Source of the DNA: Mesaphorura yosii
Taxonomy: Eukaryota > Arthropoda > Collembola > Poduromorpha > Tullbergiidae
Direction: 5' to 3'
Length of the DNA stretch: 64,000 nucleotides
Assembly: GCA_009869945.1 (NCBI GenBank)
Contig: WIXG01000069.1
Location: forward strand, 1-64,000
The position numbers were made by a program, and so were the translations under genes. Numbering within the stretch: the first letter of the stretch is position 1; each line of letters opens with the position of its first letter. The notes below the pieces were generated by a model. It was not told the origin of the DNA. It did no database searches and saw nothing but the letters and a program-made list of their open reading frames with translations. Positions 12,001-27,000 of this stretch are shown here, in pieces.

Positions 12001-15000
12001 ATGTGCAGTGACGAATTCCTGCGCCCTGCAGTGTCATTTCACCCATCCGTCCGTTGCAAGAGTGGAAAATTAATTAATAACGGAATAAATTATCGCACCA
12101 TGCTCGCCATGTCACTGGTATGTATTTTCATTACTGCCCATTACAGGCGCTGACTACCGCAGCCGCTCGCTCTTCTGGAATTACGAGGAAAGGTGCACAT
12201 CAAATCACTAAATCATTCCAAGATAAAGACGATTGACGATTGCTTCCTGTCCTTGCTCGCTCTACTTTCAGCGCGTGGTTCGTTGTACACGGAATTGGTG
12301 CAGATAGAGTTAATGGCAAATTTAATGTCCCATGTTTGGGCGAATGGAACATGGATAACGCACATTTGGCCTTTTTATTCCCTGTCGTCGTGTCTCTTCT
12401 CTCAGAGGTTAACCGTCAGCGCTCTTGATCTCTGAACCGTCGTCAAACCGCATTCGCTTTGCTACGCATCATAAAAACCCAAGACATTCACAGTTCATTA
12501 GTCCTATTTATTCATTCATAAAAACAGAAGTTGTTTTCGTTTTCATTTAGTCATTTAGCTGTCGAGAATTTAAAAAAAAGTGCGTAAAATTGATGAAAAA
12601 TTATGCGGGGTCTGATGAAGAATGATGACCCGGCTTCCAGCTCATAAAATCCAACAAAGACACATAAAGTGCTGACTGGTGGGCGCAAAAAATGAAACGA
12701 GTTATCAACGCGATGGCTTTTGCAATGCCGGAGTACATGATTTTGTAATTAAGATTGCAGGTATAAAAGAACCACACTCTGACATAAAAGTCTCGGATAA
12801 TCAAACTCAGAAGAGTCACTGCTTGATTCAGCTCAGACTTCATCCAGGCTTTTCCTTATAAACTTTCCACAGTCAGACAATAAATTGCATTTCCGCAGCC
12901 GTTCTAAAGCTACTTTATTTCTTTTTTAATTAAGTGAAAGAATTTGGAATAAATTATGCATTATCTGACATGTTCGTTCTATGTCATTGTTCCCAATACA
13001 GAACCGGCGAAAGTTTCCCTTTAAAGCGGTGGCGATGGAGTGTACTGACTTTGTGCCAGTCTCGATTTAATTATGATAGAATCGAGCAGACAAAGTCACA
13101 CTGGGTGGATCTCCAGCAAGTTAATTAAAAAATTACTTTTTCCTTAAACAATGCATTCAGGCTCTTGCCAAATAGGATGCTCCAGCATTCTACCGCACAC
13201 CGCACGTGCTTCTCCAAACCAGCGAGTAACCTCACGAACGTTGGAAACACACAGAAATCTTTCACTAAACGAATTTGATTTTGAACAAATAAACAAACTG
13301 ATATTTATGAAACAGAATGGAATTCTGATCAAAATACGTAATTCACTCCGCGCAAGCATTACTTGCACTTCAGCTCTACGGGAAATCGAAGGTCTCCAGA
13401 GAATGAAATACCAATCCATCGTTAAATGTGCTTTGATAAGAAATTCCAGTCCAGTTTCGTTGCACAGCCCTGTGCAAATACTTCTAGGCACTGCCTACTG
13501 AATTATTGTAGGAATGAATTAGAATAACAAAATTCAGTCCACAAGACACGAGCATAAGATTTATAATCAAAACAAACCAGGAGATCTATGCACATATTTT
13601 TACAAGTCAGGCGTACAAAAAAGGTCAAATTCCTTGTAGAATGTAGTTAAAGCAAGTCTGGTGGCCATGATTTAGTGCACCTGAAATATAAAACTCTGCT
13701 TGAGCAATTTGAAATTTTACAGTATGAATTACACTAAAGAGTTCGGATGGAATTTTTCATCAAATACTGCCACATTTTGTTCAAATGACAAATTTAAAAA
13801 ACTATTCGTTACAAATAATAAAAACTAAAAATTATATCAGTTACTGGCACCGGACAAGTTGCAGTTCACATAAGTATTTGATGGATTTGATGAGTCCACT
13901 TCACCGAGCCTGTCATGTCAGAAGAATACGAAAGCCATTTTTAATTTTTAATGCGAATGACAAGTAGAATTCAACCGCCAGCATTTAGCAGGCTCCGACG
14001 TTAGCACATTAGCCTTAGGTGAAGAGACTCGAGCGTAATTGAATTTGCGTGTGGTATCGCCTCATTGGCGCTTTGACGTTAAATGCGATTTCTGCCCCGC
14101 TCTCTCCACCGGACTAGGCTTATTACCACGTCAGGGAAATAAGAAGGCAATACAATGAATGAAACTGTATGACAGAAGAGAATGCCCGAAATGGCAGTGA
14201 CACTCAATTTTAATTACAACACGCAATTATGCACTTTATGTATGGATTCTGTCGTGCCATGCCATGTCATGCAGTCCTGCCGTGCTCGTAAAAGGATGGG
14301 ATGCCATGATTCCACTTGAGCAATTATTTTACACCCTCAAGTGCTTGAATTAAAGCACTCGACTCGGCATACGAAGTGGTACTGACAAGAGAACATTATT
14401 ACATGCATTTAGAGTCTAATCAAAATAATTACACACTTCAAATTCGTACAAGTGCGAGAATGGATGGAGCTCGGATTCTACAACTTCATAATTCGACACG
14501 CACTGACGCATTCTGCTTTGCTTTGTTTTGGCCACATTGAAGCTACGACAAATTACTGCATGAATGTGTGTCCGAGTTCCTTAATTAACGACACATCTCG
14601 CATGCTTATCAAATTAGAGAAATTAAAGTGCAGGAATAGGAAGTGGGACGGCCCTGTCCTCATTCGCTGTAACAATGCTGATGCTGCTGTCGGTTACTTT
14701 GCATAATCAATGTCAACGGCCTCCTGAATCATGCAATTGCGTTTGGATGCGTGCACGTACCATCATGGCAGCTCAGCTCAAAGCTCGGATCTCGTGGACG
14801 GGGCGGCAATCGTAATCAGGAAATCAGTTACCGGTCTGTCTCTGAGTGCTAGAAATTGGTGCATCATGCAACAAGCAACGGCAACCATGCGAAGAAGAGA
14901 AATGAATCGATGAATTCCAATACCACCCACGTTATTTAATTTAACGCACACTGCTAAATTCCAATGTGAGCGCACGAAATTATGAAAGGCAAAGGAACTT

Positions 15001-18000
15001 GCTGTCAGTCAATCAGACAGGGCATCAGGAAATTTGATATTCTTTCTTTCTAAGCTGCGTGCTTTGTCACCGCAATGCAACGAGGATGCCCACAGTGCGT
15101 TCAGCAATCCATTGTTTTAAATACGAAATGTAAACAGTACAATAATTAGTCAAAGTAATGCACGTATTTACATAACACGGGTAGTGGTGGTGCATGCCAA
15201 CTGTGTGCAAATTGTGCGTATTGCTGCGTGCTGCTTACCTTACTAATAATACGCGTATTAGCACATTTTCTCTTGCCGACACTTGCTACACTGCAACGAC
15301 AAATGGCGAAGGTGTTACAGAGGAGGAGGCGAGAAGAAGCTCCAGTGACACATAGTCACCTCCGCTCGTAGGGCAATGAATTGTTTCCTCATGCACGTGT
15401 TTGGACTTCGCTTTTTCCTTCTCACTCGTTACGTGCACGCATAAACACTACCAGTCTCTTATTATGGTATTGGCATTTTTCATCACATAGCCAGAGCCTT
15501 TTATGTACAATGACCGAATACGAATGCGCGTACAAAAATTAATACACCTGTTTTAGTAAAGGCAGCGGTTCATGCATTGCATAATGCATAATGCAGGTGA
15601 CTACTGCTGTCTTGTCTTCTGATGGATCTTATTATCTCACGATTGCGATTGCCTTGCGTTTGCCATGAACTTCAGTCTACAGATTCGGATGAATGGCCGA
15701 AGAAGTTCAAATGAGACAAGTTGAAGGAAACCAATTTCCACCTACACAATTACGATAGTACGAATATGATAAAATTCAGCCGGCTCGTTAGATTATATAT
15801 TTTCTTTCCGTGCACGCAGACTCCAGACGAACAAGGCCCTGTATACTCCATCGGCGTTATTAATCATTTTAAATGGAAACTTGTCCTTTCCCAGGCAAAA
15901 GGCGCTTCACGCAATAAAGCAGTCAAGGCAGACGACCGTTGTGCTGTTTGCTGTTTTGGCTGTCCAGAAATTCTTATCGTAATCGCCGCATTATTTTAAC
16001 CAAACAGCCTCTGGATCTGTTGTGCTGTCTCGCTTGTTACGTAACAAGAGGCGTGTGCGTGGGGCGTACATTTCCTTCCTGGTGAAGGCAGCATAGCGTG
16101 TCGTGGGCTCGTGAAATTGTACAATGTCATTATCAAATTACAAAACATGAAACAAGACAAAGACAAGATGGGATGGGCGATTTACCGTCTTTTAAATCCT
16201 TTCTGAAGTGCACGTAAGAAATAGAATCTGACCATCCAGAAAACGCAGAATGCAGTACGCAAACAAGGCACAAGTGCATTTTTGTGTTTTACGTAAATAA
16301 AGTATAAAAACGTCAAGTCAGTTTGTCGTGAAATTTATGTCATATTTCTAGTCAAATAAGGATTATACTTACATCGCTCAGCTAAATTATTGCTTGCTGA
16401 ATTGCAGTCGCAGTGCAGTGCTTCAGATCATTTTCCCTGCAACTGCGCAAGCACGTTTTGTGGTCAAACACAAGTTGTGGCTCGAACAGGCATTGAGCCT
16501 GCATGGATAATTGCCTGACGATGGATCGAGCAAGAGATAAAGGTACTAATCATAACTTTTAGGGAAAAGTTATTAAAATAATTCTGCTGGAGAAGTCGGG
16601 CGGAGATAAGCGCAGGGAACCGGCACCAGGTTATTAGGGAGCCTAATGAGAGCACAAATATGCAATCATCTCTCTGCATTGCGCCCAGGCCGACCCAGCC
16701 AAGCTGAGCCAACGGCGAGACCGGAGATCTTTATCACTTAACCATTTTCATCTCACTGTTCAAGGAGGAAAGGCAGCGAGAAAGCTTCCGACAGATTCTC
16801 CCTTTTCTAATTTATTTTTGTGAACGATGCGTGCCTGCGTCCAGACTCTCTCTTAAAACTGTGGCAATGAACTGCTGTAATCCCTTTAAATGCAAACGAG
16901 CACCAGATTTCTACACATGGCATTTGTTTTGGAGAGGCAAGACACGACAGCGGACGTGTGCTAAACAACATGCCATGCCAGGGTTGAGCAGCAGCTGTCA
17001 AAAGGTAAACCACATTGACATGCCTGTCTGCAGACTCGACATTGTGAAGTTAAGTATGCGAGCATTCATAAATCTTAAACAAGGCGAAAACTTGCAAACG
17101 CAAGCTAACAAATAGTGCGTTTCAAAGACAATAATGAGCCTTCTGGCTGTGACAATTGAATTTGTAGACTGCGCGCTTGCACGCTCATTTGCTCAAAGTA
17201 AATTGAAACTGGTAATGGAATGCATTTATCTAGCCATGTGTCTGTGCTCTGCTGCCCTTGCAATTGCAATCCAAGACGCAGTGTCAACTCAGCCTGCTCG
17301 TTATTTATGAACACGATGATAGATGTGTTATATCCATAAAAGCAATGGGAGGTTAAAAGGCATGCATTTCAGGTAGAAAATGCTGATCAGGCTCATTAAT
17401 CAAGGATCAAACTACGCTTAAGACTAACATTTCACTTTTTAAATCACGTACTCAGGCAGGAGAACTCTTTAATGATTAAAACAGAAATCACTTCAGACTG
17501 CGACTCCTAATTTCGGATATTTTACTCAGACTGAAACTGTGCATAGCTTGGCATCTCACAGAGAAAAAGTTTCATAACCCACAAAAGTCAAGGATAAGCG
17601 GGAAGCCTCTGATCCGATTGTTGTTCTGGCTGAGTCGAGCTCTGTTCTGTCAATTCGATTAATGCGGAGGAAATGCTGTTGCATCGAAGCCAGTGTGTGG
17701 TCTTAAAAATTATAAAGAAATCCGCTTTAACAATGGATGCACGAGTATAGAATACTCAAGGCTGTCATCCAAGAGAACTCTGAATTATTGTGAGGTTACT
17801 GTCAAAGGGCAAAGGTACTACAAGGCAAAATGAACAACAATAACGCAACTAATGAAAGAAGCTATAAATAATAACACGCATATCCTTCGTCCTGCTGCCA
17901 ACCTGCATTGCGTCTTCATTCATTCTCACTTCTCTGTCTACTGCGCGTTACCGCATACACATCTTAATTCAATTCAAATTTGATGCACGCACCTTTTTTC

Positions 18001-21000
18001 CTATTACGAGCTGGTTATAAAATAATCTAAACCCGCCTTAATTATATCGTAATATCTCTATTAAAGGAGATTTTGGCAATACAGATCGTGAGCAAATGCT
18101 TGGTGGAGTAATGAGCTTAAGAAATTAGAATCACGATCCAGACCGTGCAAGAGATAAATGAATACGAAGTTTATGAGAATTGGCTCTGTTTCTCAGCGAT
18201 CAGAAAACAAACCAGTGCCATTTCACTATTGCCGGTGCTACCTTGCAATGTTGCACGACATAAGAGTAAAAGCTATAACTCAAAATGTCAAGAATTAAAT
18301 ATATTTCGTGGGTCCATGAAGGCAGCGCAGTGTCGGCACGGTAAGAAAACAAAAAGCTATTACCTGTGATAATAAAAATATTTAACAGCTTTCTGTTGTC
18401 GTTAAATTGTACGACATTTATCTTTAAAAGGCGTGGGCAAGATTTTGCACAATCTGCCAGCGTATTTCATTCGAGCATGAAGCGGAACAATTTGTCAAAT
18501 TCTGGATTCAAATCGTACTCATAACCCCAGTCGCAGTCGTAATATTTGCATTTGCTCTTGTCCTGGCCGTGTTTCTGACATGAAAATTTGGGTTCGTCCA
18601 TTGAACTCGGCGCAGCGCGAGGCTCACCATTTTAATAATAAATATGGGCAGTATATTTTGTGATACAAGTGCCTTGTCTGTCTGTCAACGTCAACCTTTA
18701 AACGAAAATCGTAATAATCGTAGCTCAGCTCACGGACTCATATAGTGAGCACACATCATTTCATTATGCTAATGTCTCTGCATTTATATCAGAAAACTAA
18801 ATTACCGAGTTTATAACATAATCTTGGCTCATAATCTCATTTTTTGTAGAACACGCGCAATTTGCTCAATAAATCCAGAACAAACTTTGCACTAGACCAA
18901 GATAGCAGCGATGTACATACAAAGAAAGCAACAAAGAGTGGGCTATTATACGCCTGTCATAAATTGAAATTAACGTTGTTTCAGGAGTAAACATTCTTGC
19001 CTCCGAACGTGCATCGGTTGACTGTCATTGCAATGAACAAAGAGGAATTCACTTAGTTTATGCAACTAGCCATTTGTAAAAAATTACACAAATTTGCAAC
19101 ACAGACACGCAGATTTCTTTTTATGTCTTTCTGTTTTGACTGCCTGAAGAATTTTCTACACTTGTACTTCGCAATTTTACCACCACAGACAAAGAAGCAT
19201 AAAAGAAATAAACGCAAATGCTCTTCGAATAACAAAAGGATTTTGAAGCTGTTATTACTATTTCGTTGTTCCGTTTCAAGAATTTTATGTGTGTGGCAAG
19301 TCTGCAGTTGTGGCAAACCTTGATAAAAATGCTTACGATTTACGAATTGACATAATTGAATGATTCATTGCCATTCATGCATGTTAATGTAATGCAATTG
19401 CAACAAGTCGACTTGTTAACCTGAACTGCTTTTCTCAATGCCCTTTCCTTGTCGCAATATATTTCGCATTCAGCCTCGTAAATATGTGCAGAAAAACACT
19501 TGTTGAATTGAATTGACTTTGCATACAATTTATTTGCATATGCATTATGGAAATTACCGTTAGCGAGTGTGTGCAGTTGAAATTAGCGAACTCACATGCT
19601 AATTATATTTTTCTTCCGAGAATAAGATGGACTAAATCAGAACCGCCACCGAACGCATAAAACTCGCGTGCGTGTCAATAATTTATGAAAACTTACAGTG
19701 GTAGCACAGTAACGGTACGCCGGCCTGTCCAAGTCTCAATCTGAACCTCATTAGAGAAAATTGACTTACCAAATTGTTGGGTACAAGAACTAAACACAAA
19801 CCCGGAACGGGAACGAGAACATGAACAAAACACAGACGAGACAGGAGCTGTGTGGAACGGCGAACAGTGAAATGCACTTGAAGATCTCACTCAAAGCACT
19901 GATCGCAGTGCACTGCAATGACAGCGATCATTCCTTAACCTTTTAATTCTGACAGAATGATTGAGTGCAGGAATTACAGTAAATGTGACGGAATGGAAGA
20001 AAAACACTGACGCGGCTTGGCACTTCGAGACTATGAAGGCAGGCTGTGGGCTTGAGATTTGATACCGGAATCCGGCAGAAAATCACGATTCAAGATTCAA
20101 TGAATTTCACACCTCAACAAAGGCTCAGGCAGGGAAAGGTCCAGACTGCAGACGCGGGTCAAGACTGAGAAACCACTTCTACGGTGCGGACTTTGACATT
20201 TCCTAACTTTCCGAGAAAAGTATTACATCAAATTTTAGGCTCAGGCTACTTGAGCACGATGCGTGTGTGCGTGGAATGGACACCGCGAGTCGAAGGTGCG
20301 CGCAGCGTCAGTCGCGGCCGCGTGCATGTGTGAGAATGTGAAAAAATCTCATCGCATCATCAACTTTTTACTACTCACACATATTATTACAGATCCAATA
20401 TTATTATTATCATCCTGCACTGCAGTCTGAAGTCAGCATCAACACGGCATGGCACGGACCATGAGGATATGATACGAATACGAGTAAACGAGATACAGAA
20501 TGGAATACAGAAGATGAGAAAAATAAGCTCGGCTGAAAGAAAGCCGAGGTAAGTCAACCCCTTACTACTGCTAACTGACTACGTTCCAACTGCTCATTGC
20601 ACTTGCAGACAGCGTTGGCTGTGCACGCTGTGTTTCATTCTAACTCTAATTCTGTTTCATGATGCACGCATTTCTAAAAGTACTTACTATGGCTAACCGC
20701 ATACAATGTCAGATAACAACAAACCCCTTTCACACATTTGGATCTTATGAATTCTGAGCCGTCTGAGAGTCTGAATTCTGTCTCACCGTGTACGCATTCT
20801 ATTGTAATCTTCCTCTTTCGTCTTCTTTCCATGCAGGAAGAGTACCACTTGAGATATTTTCTCAAGGTAAGCGGCGTGAATAAAGATAAATACGAATGTG
20901 AATCATTTCTTATTTATAAAATTAAGAAATCTCCAAGTCTCACGGTTCAAGTATTCATGGAGCTAATCTCGAAGAACTTGACCGGCTACAATACGAAGCT

Positions 21001-24000
21001 AAGGGCGCACGTTCGGCATTCATTTCAGCAGCTTCTTCAAAAGTTTCCCGTGTTAATTATGAATAATATTATTACAACCTAATTTACAAACACGGAACTT
21101 GTAAAAATCTTTGCGTTCTTACATAAAGTCAGAGCGCGGCACAGCAAAGAATTTCCATTTTATTTGCTAACGCTGCTGCAAAAAGTTTGCCGTCTGTCTT
21201 ACCGTATCGTTGATGCAATGAATTTGTACTCGCACAGCGTTTGCATGACGTGACGGACATTTCCGCATACTACTCGCAAGACATCACATATGTTCTTGAA
21301 ATGGATCCATTCATAAGCGCCATGCGTTCTGACTGCTGAGAGATATTCCGTGTAGTGAAATTTGTAATGCAGTCTCGTTGTTTGTGTGGATAATGAGAAT
21401 GAGAGAAGACTTGACAAATAACCTTGTTACGTGTTTCGCAATCTCGAATTACTTTTTAATGGAAGGTCAACCTTCTCGCTAACACTTAACTCTCATTCAG
21501 TTGGGCCTTACCAACTTCAACTTTGCGTGTATCCCGTGTCTAATTAAAGGTTTAAACAGGAAAACTAGCTGGATTAGTGTTAATTCAATAGCTAGCTACA
21601 CTTACAACTGTTTGTACGGTTGCATTTCTTACTGCGAAGAGTAGAATTTGAACGGAGTCTCAAGCTCAGCATTAAAAGTCAAATTAACAAGCGTCCTGTC
21701 CTTCGCCTTCGCCTGTACAATATTTTAAACCACACAAAATTTTCAAGCAGGTACCATTTCCATTTCAGTACAGAACTCCGCTGGAGTTATCTGTACAAGG
21801 TCCCATTTCACTCCACGTTCATTGAAATGATACAATAAAGAAGGCATGAACAACATTCCTTCGTTCACGAAACGTTCAAACCAGACACGATTTCAATTCT
21901 GGACTCGGTTACGGGCATTGTTTACTTTTATATTATCTTAAACTGCTATAAACGACTCTACTCGAGATTTACGATCTTCGCCCAGCCTCAACACAGGTCC
22001 AAACCACAGTCAGCCGTAATTGCTGAATTTCATTCAAATTCTGGATGCCACACTGAACGGTGATGTGCGCCGTGCTTCTTTTCTTTAATTCACACTGCCT
22101 AATTTGGGGTCCATAAAACACGGCGTGTAAAAACTGGTGTTCACTTGTGTCAGCGTCCGTCTTCGTGCGTTGAATTCACTGTGGACCGTGCGAGTGTGAA
22201 TTATATTTATGGCGCTGTAATTTTACGGCACTTAAAGTACTGGACTTGGACCATTTGGACGGGCTGGTCTTGCAACATATGTTTGCTTATTGCCTTACTT
22301 GCTTGCTGATGATTCTTTTCATACAATGTACAAGTTGTTAATCTTTCTGGAACAATTGTCATGCTCAGTTCGCATTCGCAGTTCGGCTCTCCGCGAAGTC
22401 GTTTTCTCTTTGGTCTCTCGCATACCTTACTTGCGAATGTGCGATGCAGAATCAATTCCCTGGCCGCTTGAAAATTCGCACGGGGCTGGGCTGACTTTGC
22501 ACTTTCCATTGTGTGGGTAATTTCGATTGCAATCGTGTAGTCGTGTCGTGATTAATTCGCAGATAAATTGTACGGACATCTGACCTTATACCGCGTCTCG
22601 CGTACCGTACGATGACTGTCATTGTTTCCCATGTAATCAGATGAGCATTGTAAACCAGTGCGTTCGCGTAATCGCACAAGCTTGGGATGATCGTGAGTAA
22701 GCGGGCAGCAAAAATGCAACAAGTGGGAAGTGACAGGGGTCGAAGTGGAAAGTCGAAACGCACGGTTTCGGCAAACATGCGCAAGAAGCATGGCTGGCAG
22801 CAAAGCAATTCCTTGTCTCCAATTAGAATCTTGTAAATGTGTGTACGTACCTGCAAAGAAACAAAAAGAAAGATTGATTACTCACGGCTCGCTGCGCTGC
22901 GGCGTACTGTGTAATAATGAATAATTACGTATGCAAGACCAGGCTCAGGCTCAAGATGCAATGGCAATGAAATCAAAATTCTAAATATAAACTTTTGTAC
23001 TCGTGCTTGTGGGAGCGGACTGTGATGAATTAAAATCACAAGTGGAAGTGAAAGACCGGAACTTCTGTGCCTGTAGAGCAATGCAACAACAGCAGGAATT
23101 CAATCGAAGAGTTAAAAACGCTAAATGAGTCAAGCACGCTAAATTTCAAAATATTTCTTAGAGCACGCGTGACGCATGACACGACCAGTGAGATTCCGTG
23201 CTTGCAGCTTTGTCATCTGTCACACGAACAATACAGCTTCATACGGCGTGCGTGTCTTTGTGATTTCAATGAATCGTGCGTACCGTATTATTTAATTGTA
23301 TGATTATCGCATTGTCGGCGTTTCTTTCTTCGCGCATCAACTACTGCCGGGTCTGTGGCAACGTTACAAGATAGGACCCTTTCAGCCCCTGGATTTTCGG
23401 ACTGAGCGAATGAAAATGCAGTGTTCCAGGTTCCAGCACTTATTCGCTCTTATTTTTCAGTTGCTTCCTCATTGACTTTAAGATTAGATGCCAGTTTATA
23501 AAATCCAAATAAAGTTTATCATCGCACTTAAGTTTGACAAGACAGAAGCCAAAACATTAGAGAGATTGAACTGAGTGAGGATCGGAGGAATGAATGAGGC
23601 TGGCTGGCTGTCTGCTTCCTTCTGCTGGACAGCCGCCCCCTTGCCTTGTCTTATCCTCTGACACATGAAGGATTCAAGGATTTAAGTTCGAATGAAAAAC
23701 TCACTTTAGAAAATAAGCGCATAAAGTACAATGGACAACAGCACAGCAGCGGCTAGCGAATGCACAAAATCTATAAAAGTGAAAAGCGAGGGAGAAGCCA
23801 GTCAGTCGAGGCGACGCGATAATAATGTACGTTCTTCTGGGATAAAATATGCTGGCTCTTGAAGCCGGTTGTTAGAGCGATATCAAGTCTAATCCCTGAC
23901 GATGCCAGGCAGGCCATAATACGACCTGTCCAGCTGCGCTGTTTCAAATGGGCGGATACGGACGCACTGTCTACAGCATGAGTCTGGCTAAGCATAAGCA

Positions 24001-27000
24001 GGGCAATGGCAATATACCAGCTTGTCCTCGGGGGAGCTTTATCCTTAATCTGCAAATAATATGAAGAAATTGGATTCAATTGGATCTGTCAATCGAGATC
24101 TAGAGTAAAGTCAGCTAAAGTTGAAAGTTATCGAACAAAACAACAAACTACTGCGTGCACGGGGATACGATGTAGAAGTGTGGCCAGTGCAGCTATTGAA
24201 TAGAATGAAAACACACCACACCAATGGCACACCTGCCTGCATGTACTCCCGGCTCTGACCTGAATTGTAATAATGTTTCTGGCGTTGACATTATCACAAT
24301 AAAACAATTTGACTTGATCACAACGAAATAATTATTTGTGTTGTTCCTGTGCTATTCATTACTGGAATGCATTCTCCAATTTATTAATTCAACGATCGTC
24401 CTGTGCGGATAGCGACACTAAAAATGATTTATCGAATTTCAAGTACCTTCGAACAGGTTTCGAACATTTACCAATGAGTGGAAACGCATCTCTCCATAAT
24501 ACATTGGATTCTGCATCCAATTCGTAAGTCTTAATCGGCGTTTGATACCCTGGAAAGCAGAACTTAGAGAATTTGGCCATGTCCACCAAACCTTGGAGCA
24601 TGTGCAAGGCAAAATTAATAAAATTTTCAACATGTGGCTGCAGTGCCCCAGTGTTATCGCCAACTGTTAAATACTCTCGCTTAAGAGCGCGGTAATTGCA
24701 TCAATGACCCATTTCACACTCAGGCAATTCATGCCTGTCCGCCTGCGTTTTGGCGGCATCGCTAGCGCAATTTACTAAAGTAGGACCTATTTTAGTAATT
24801 CAAAATATTGCTACATACAAAATGCGTAATACCAAACGGTTATGGTTTCATTTCTTAGCAGACGGAATAGGGGCACAAGGTGCTGGAGTCGTGAACCATG
24901 AGTGGCACATGCCCGAATTAGAATAATGCAAATGAATAAGAGATCGTAACAACCTTGACAATTTTTTCCTGAGTCGCCATAATGTCTAAATAGAGAGTCA
25001 ACTCTTCGTTACTTCCTCCATACTTCTTTCTCCCCATTCTCGGAAGCGTGTTGTGGAGGTTGTCTAAGCTTTCGGCTGCGTAAGTGAAGCTATGTGAGTT
25101 TATCATTCTGGACGACGGAGTGGCGTAGATCATAGAGTGACGATGGTGACTTCGACTGAAATTTAGATTTGCCGTTGTGCGAGGAATGTAGGCAAGCTGC
25201 TCATGGTCCAGGCCATGAAATGTGAAACTGGGTCCACGATAAAAGTCGTGTTTCTTTTTCTCTTGTTGGCCTGAGTCGTTGGTGCTGCTGCAACTGTTCG
25301 TATTGCTGCCGCTGCCACTTTGCTCGTCACCATTGGTGGCACTTCCTGTGGCCAAGCCTTCGTTCCCATTGCTCTTGGCGTTGTTATTCGTGTTGGACAC
25401 GGTGCTGCTGCTACTCGTGCTGTTATTGTTACTAAATGCCACATTCTTACTCGCATTAGGCTTTGATTTGCCCGATGCAGCAGCGCCACCGCTGCTGCCA
25501 TTACTATTGCTGCTCGTCGGAGTGAAAGCTACGAGGCTTGACAGCCCAGGAGTCGAATAACTAACGGGAAATTTTTGTGTGTAACTCGATAACAGTTTAT
25601 GTGACTGCTGTTGCGAATGAGGATGATTCCCATTGGGAACATTTCCGGCGTGGATGAGTTTGTCGTTACTTGCCAGGCGTGGCAATTGCGGCGGTCCGCC
25701 ATTTGCATTTGCTTGTGTCACGGTGGAGTCCAAAGAAAGCGGAGGAAGGGACAAAGGTCGAGGTCTTCGACCATTGTACAGTTGGTAGTCACTGTAAGAA
25801 GAAGGGCAAAGACTCCCAAACTCATTTCCATTCACATTTCGACTCTTAGTTCGACCTCGACTAGCATAACCAAAATTGCATTCGTCTTCATCTTCACCCT
25901 GACTCCAAGAATAATTACTATCCTCAAGATTAAATGAATTTCTCCGTGTTTCACGAAAACTATTTCGTCTCGCCAGCAAACTTTTCCTCGTACGCTCTTC
26001 ACTGTCACTTCCACCATTGCTGCTGCTGCTGCCGTAATGCCGGAGGAAAGAATTCGGTACGGAGTTAATAAGCGGAAAATTTCTTCGCGTGGAAGAAGCT
26101 GACGAGTTTGTGTTTGCTGGAGTCGATAATGAAAATCCAGAATAACTCGGATGCATTTGCGTATCAAAACACAGGCGAGTCAGCGAAGAGAATGTTTAAC
26201 TGTGGGGGAAAGCAGATCAACCGATTTCACACATTTCCATAAACGAGAGATCAAAAGCGAGGAGAATTTGCACTGGTAATTAAAGCACCGAGATTAGACA
26301 CGCACAGATTTCCTGTTGCCACAAAATACTTGATCACTGATCACCGATCACGAACCCTGGCTTGTCACCTTCATGATTATCTGCGTGCAACCGCGAACAC
26401 TTGCTGGAGCTCAAATCGTGTCCAGAAAAAACGACCCCGGAGACGTGCACTTGCTATTTTTCATAATGAACTTGCCTAGCGAAGCGTTGCACTCGCAATG
26501 CAAGTCTCAAGTGGAAGTGGAAGCCGCAGCCTAATTCCGGTGCCCGACCGAGCAGGAACTGCGTCGCCTTAGTCTTAAGTCTCCGCTTGTCTTGAGCCAG
26601 GCACGATGGATGTAAAAGTAACCAACTCCGGATTGGGTTTTAGTTACAAAAGATTCAAGAGAAAATATAAACTTTATAATATTATTGCGGGTCGGTCCTT
26701 TCTTTCTGGCTGGCTGCTGCATTTGACGACTGCCTGATCTGCTCGAGCCACGGCATGCCGGGCTGGCATGCGCTCGAAAACACTTTAACGTAAATGGAAC
26801 AAGCATATACGGCGCATTTCTTTATATTATTATTAACCAAGGCGGCTTCTAGCATTACTTCAGCAGCATGGCAGTGCAGTAGCACAAGTTGTTCCAGAAG
26901 TTTGATACAATTTTTTCCTCGTAACACGAGCCGAGGTAATAGAATGGCTCATGTTACATTCCACAGAATGAAATAGTTTTCCTTAACAACTTCTGGTACA

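Noticed and set aside
13144..13501. Mirror open frames of about 115 codons on both strands
   Set aside because: Both strands open over the same bases, no motif on either; shadow effect of stop-poor sequence.
22452..22856. 134-codon minus-strand frame in the large intron
   Set aside because: Overlaps other frames, no motif, no phase-compatible splice sites to dystrophin.
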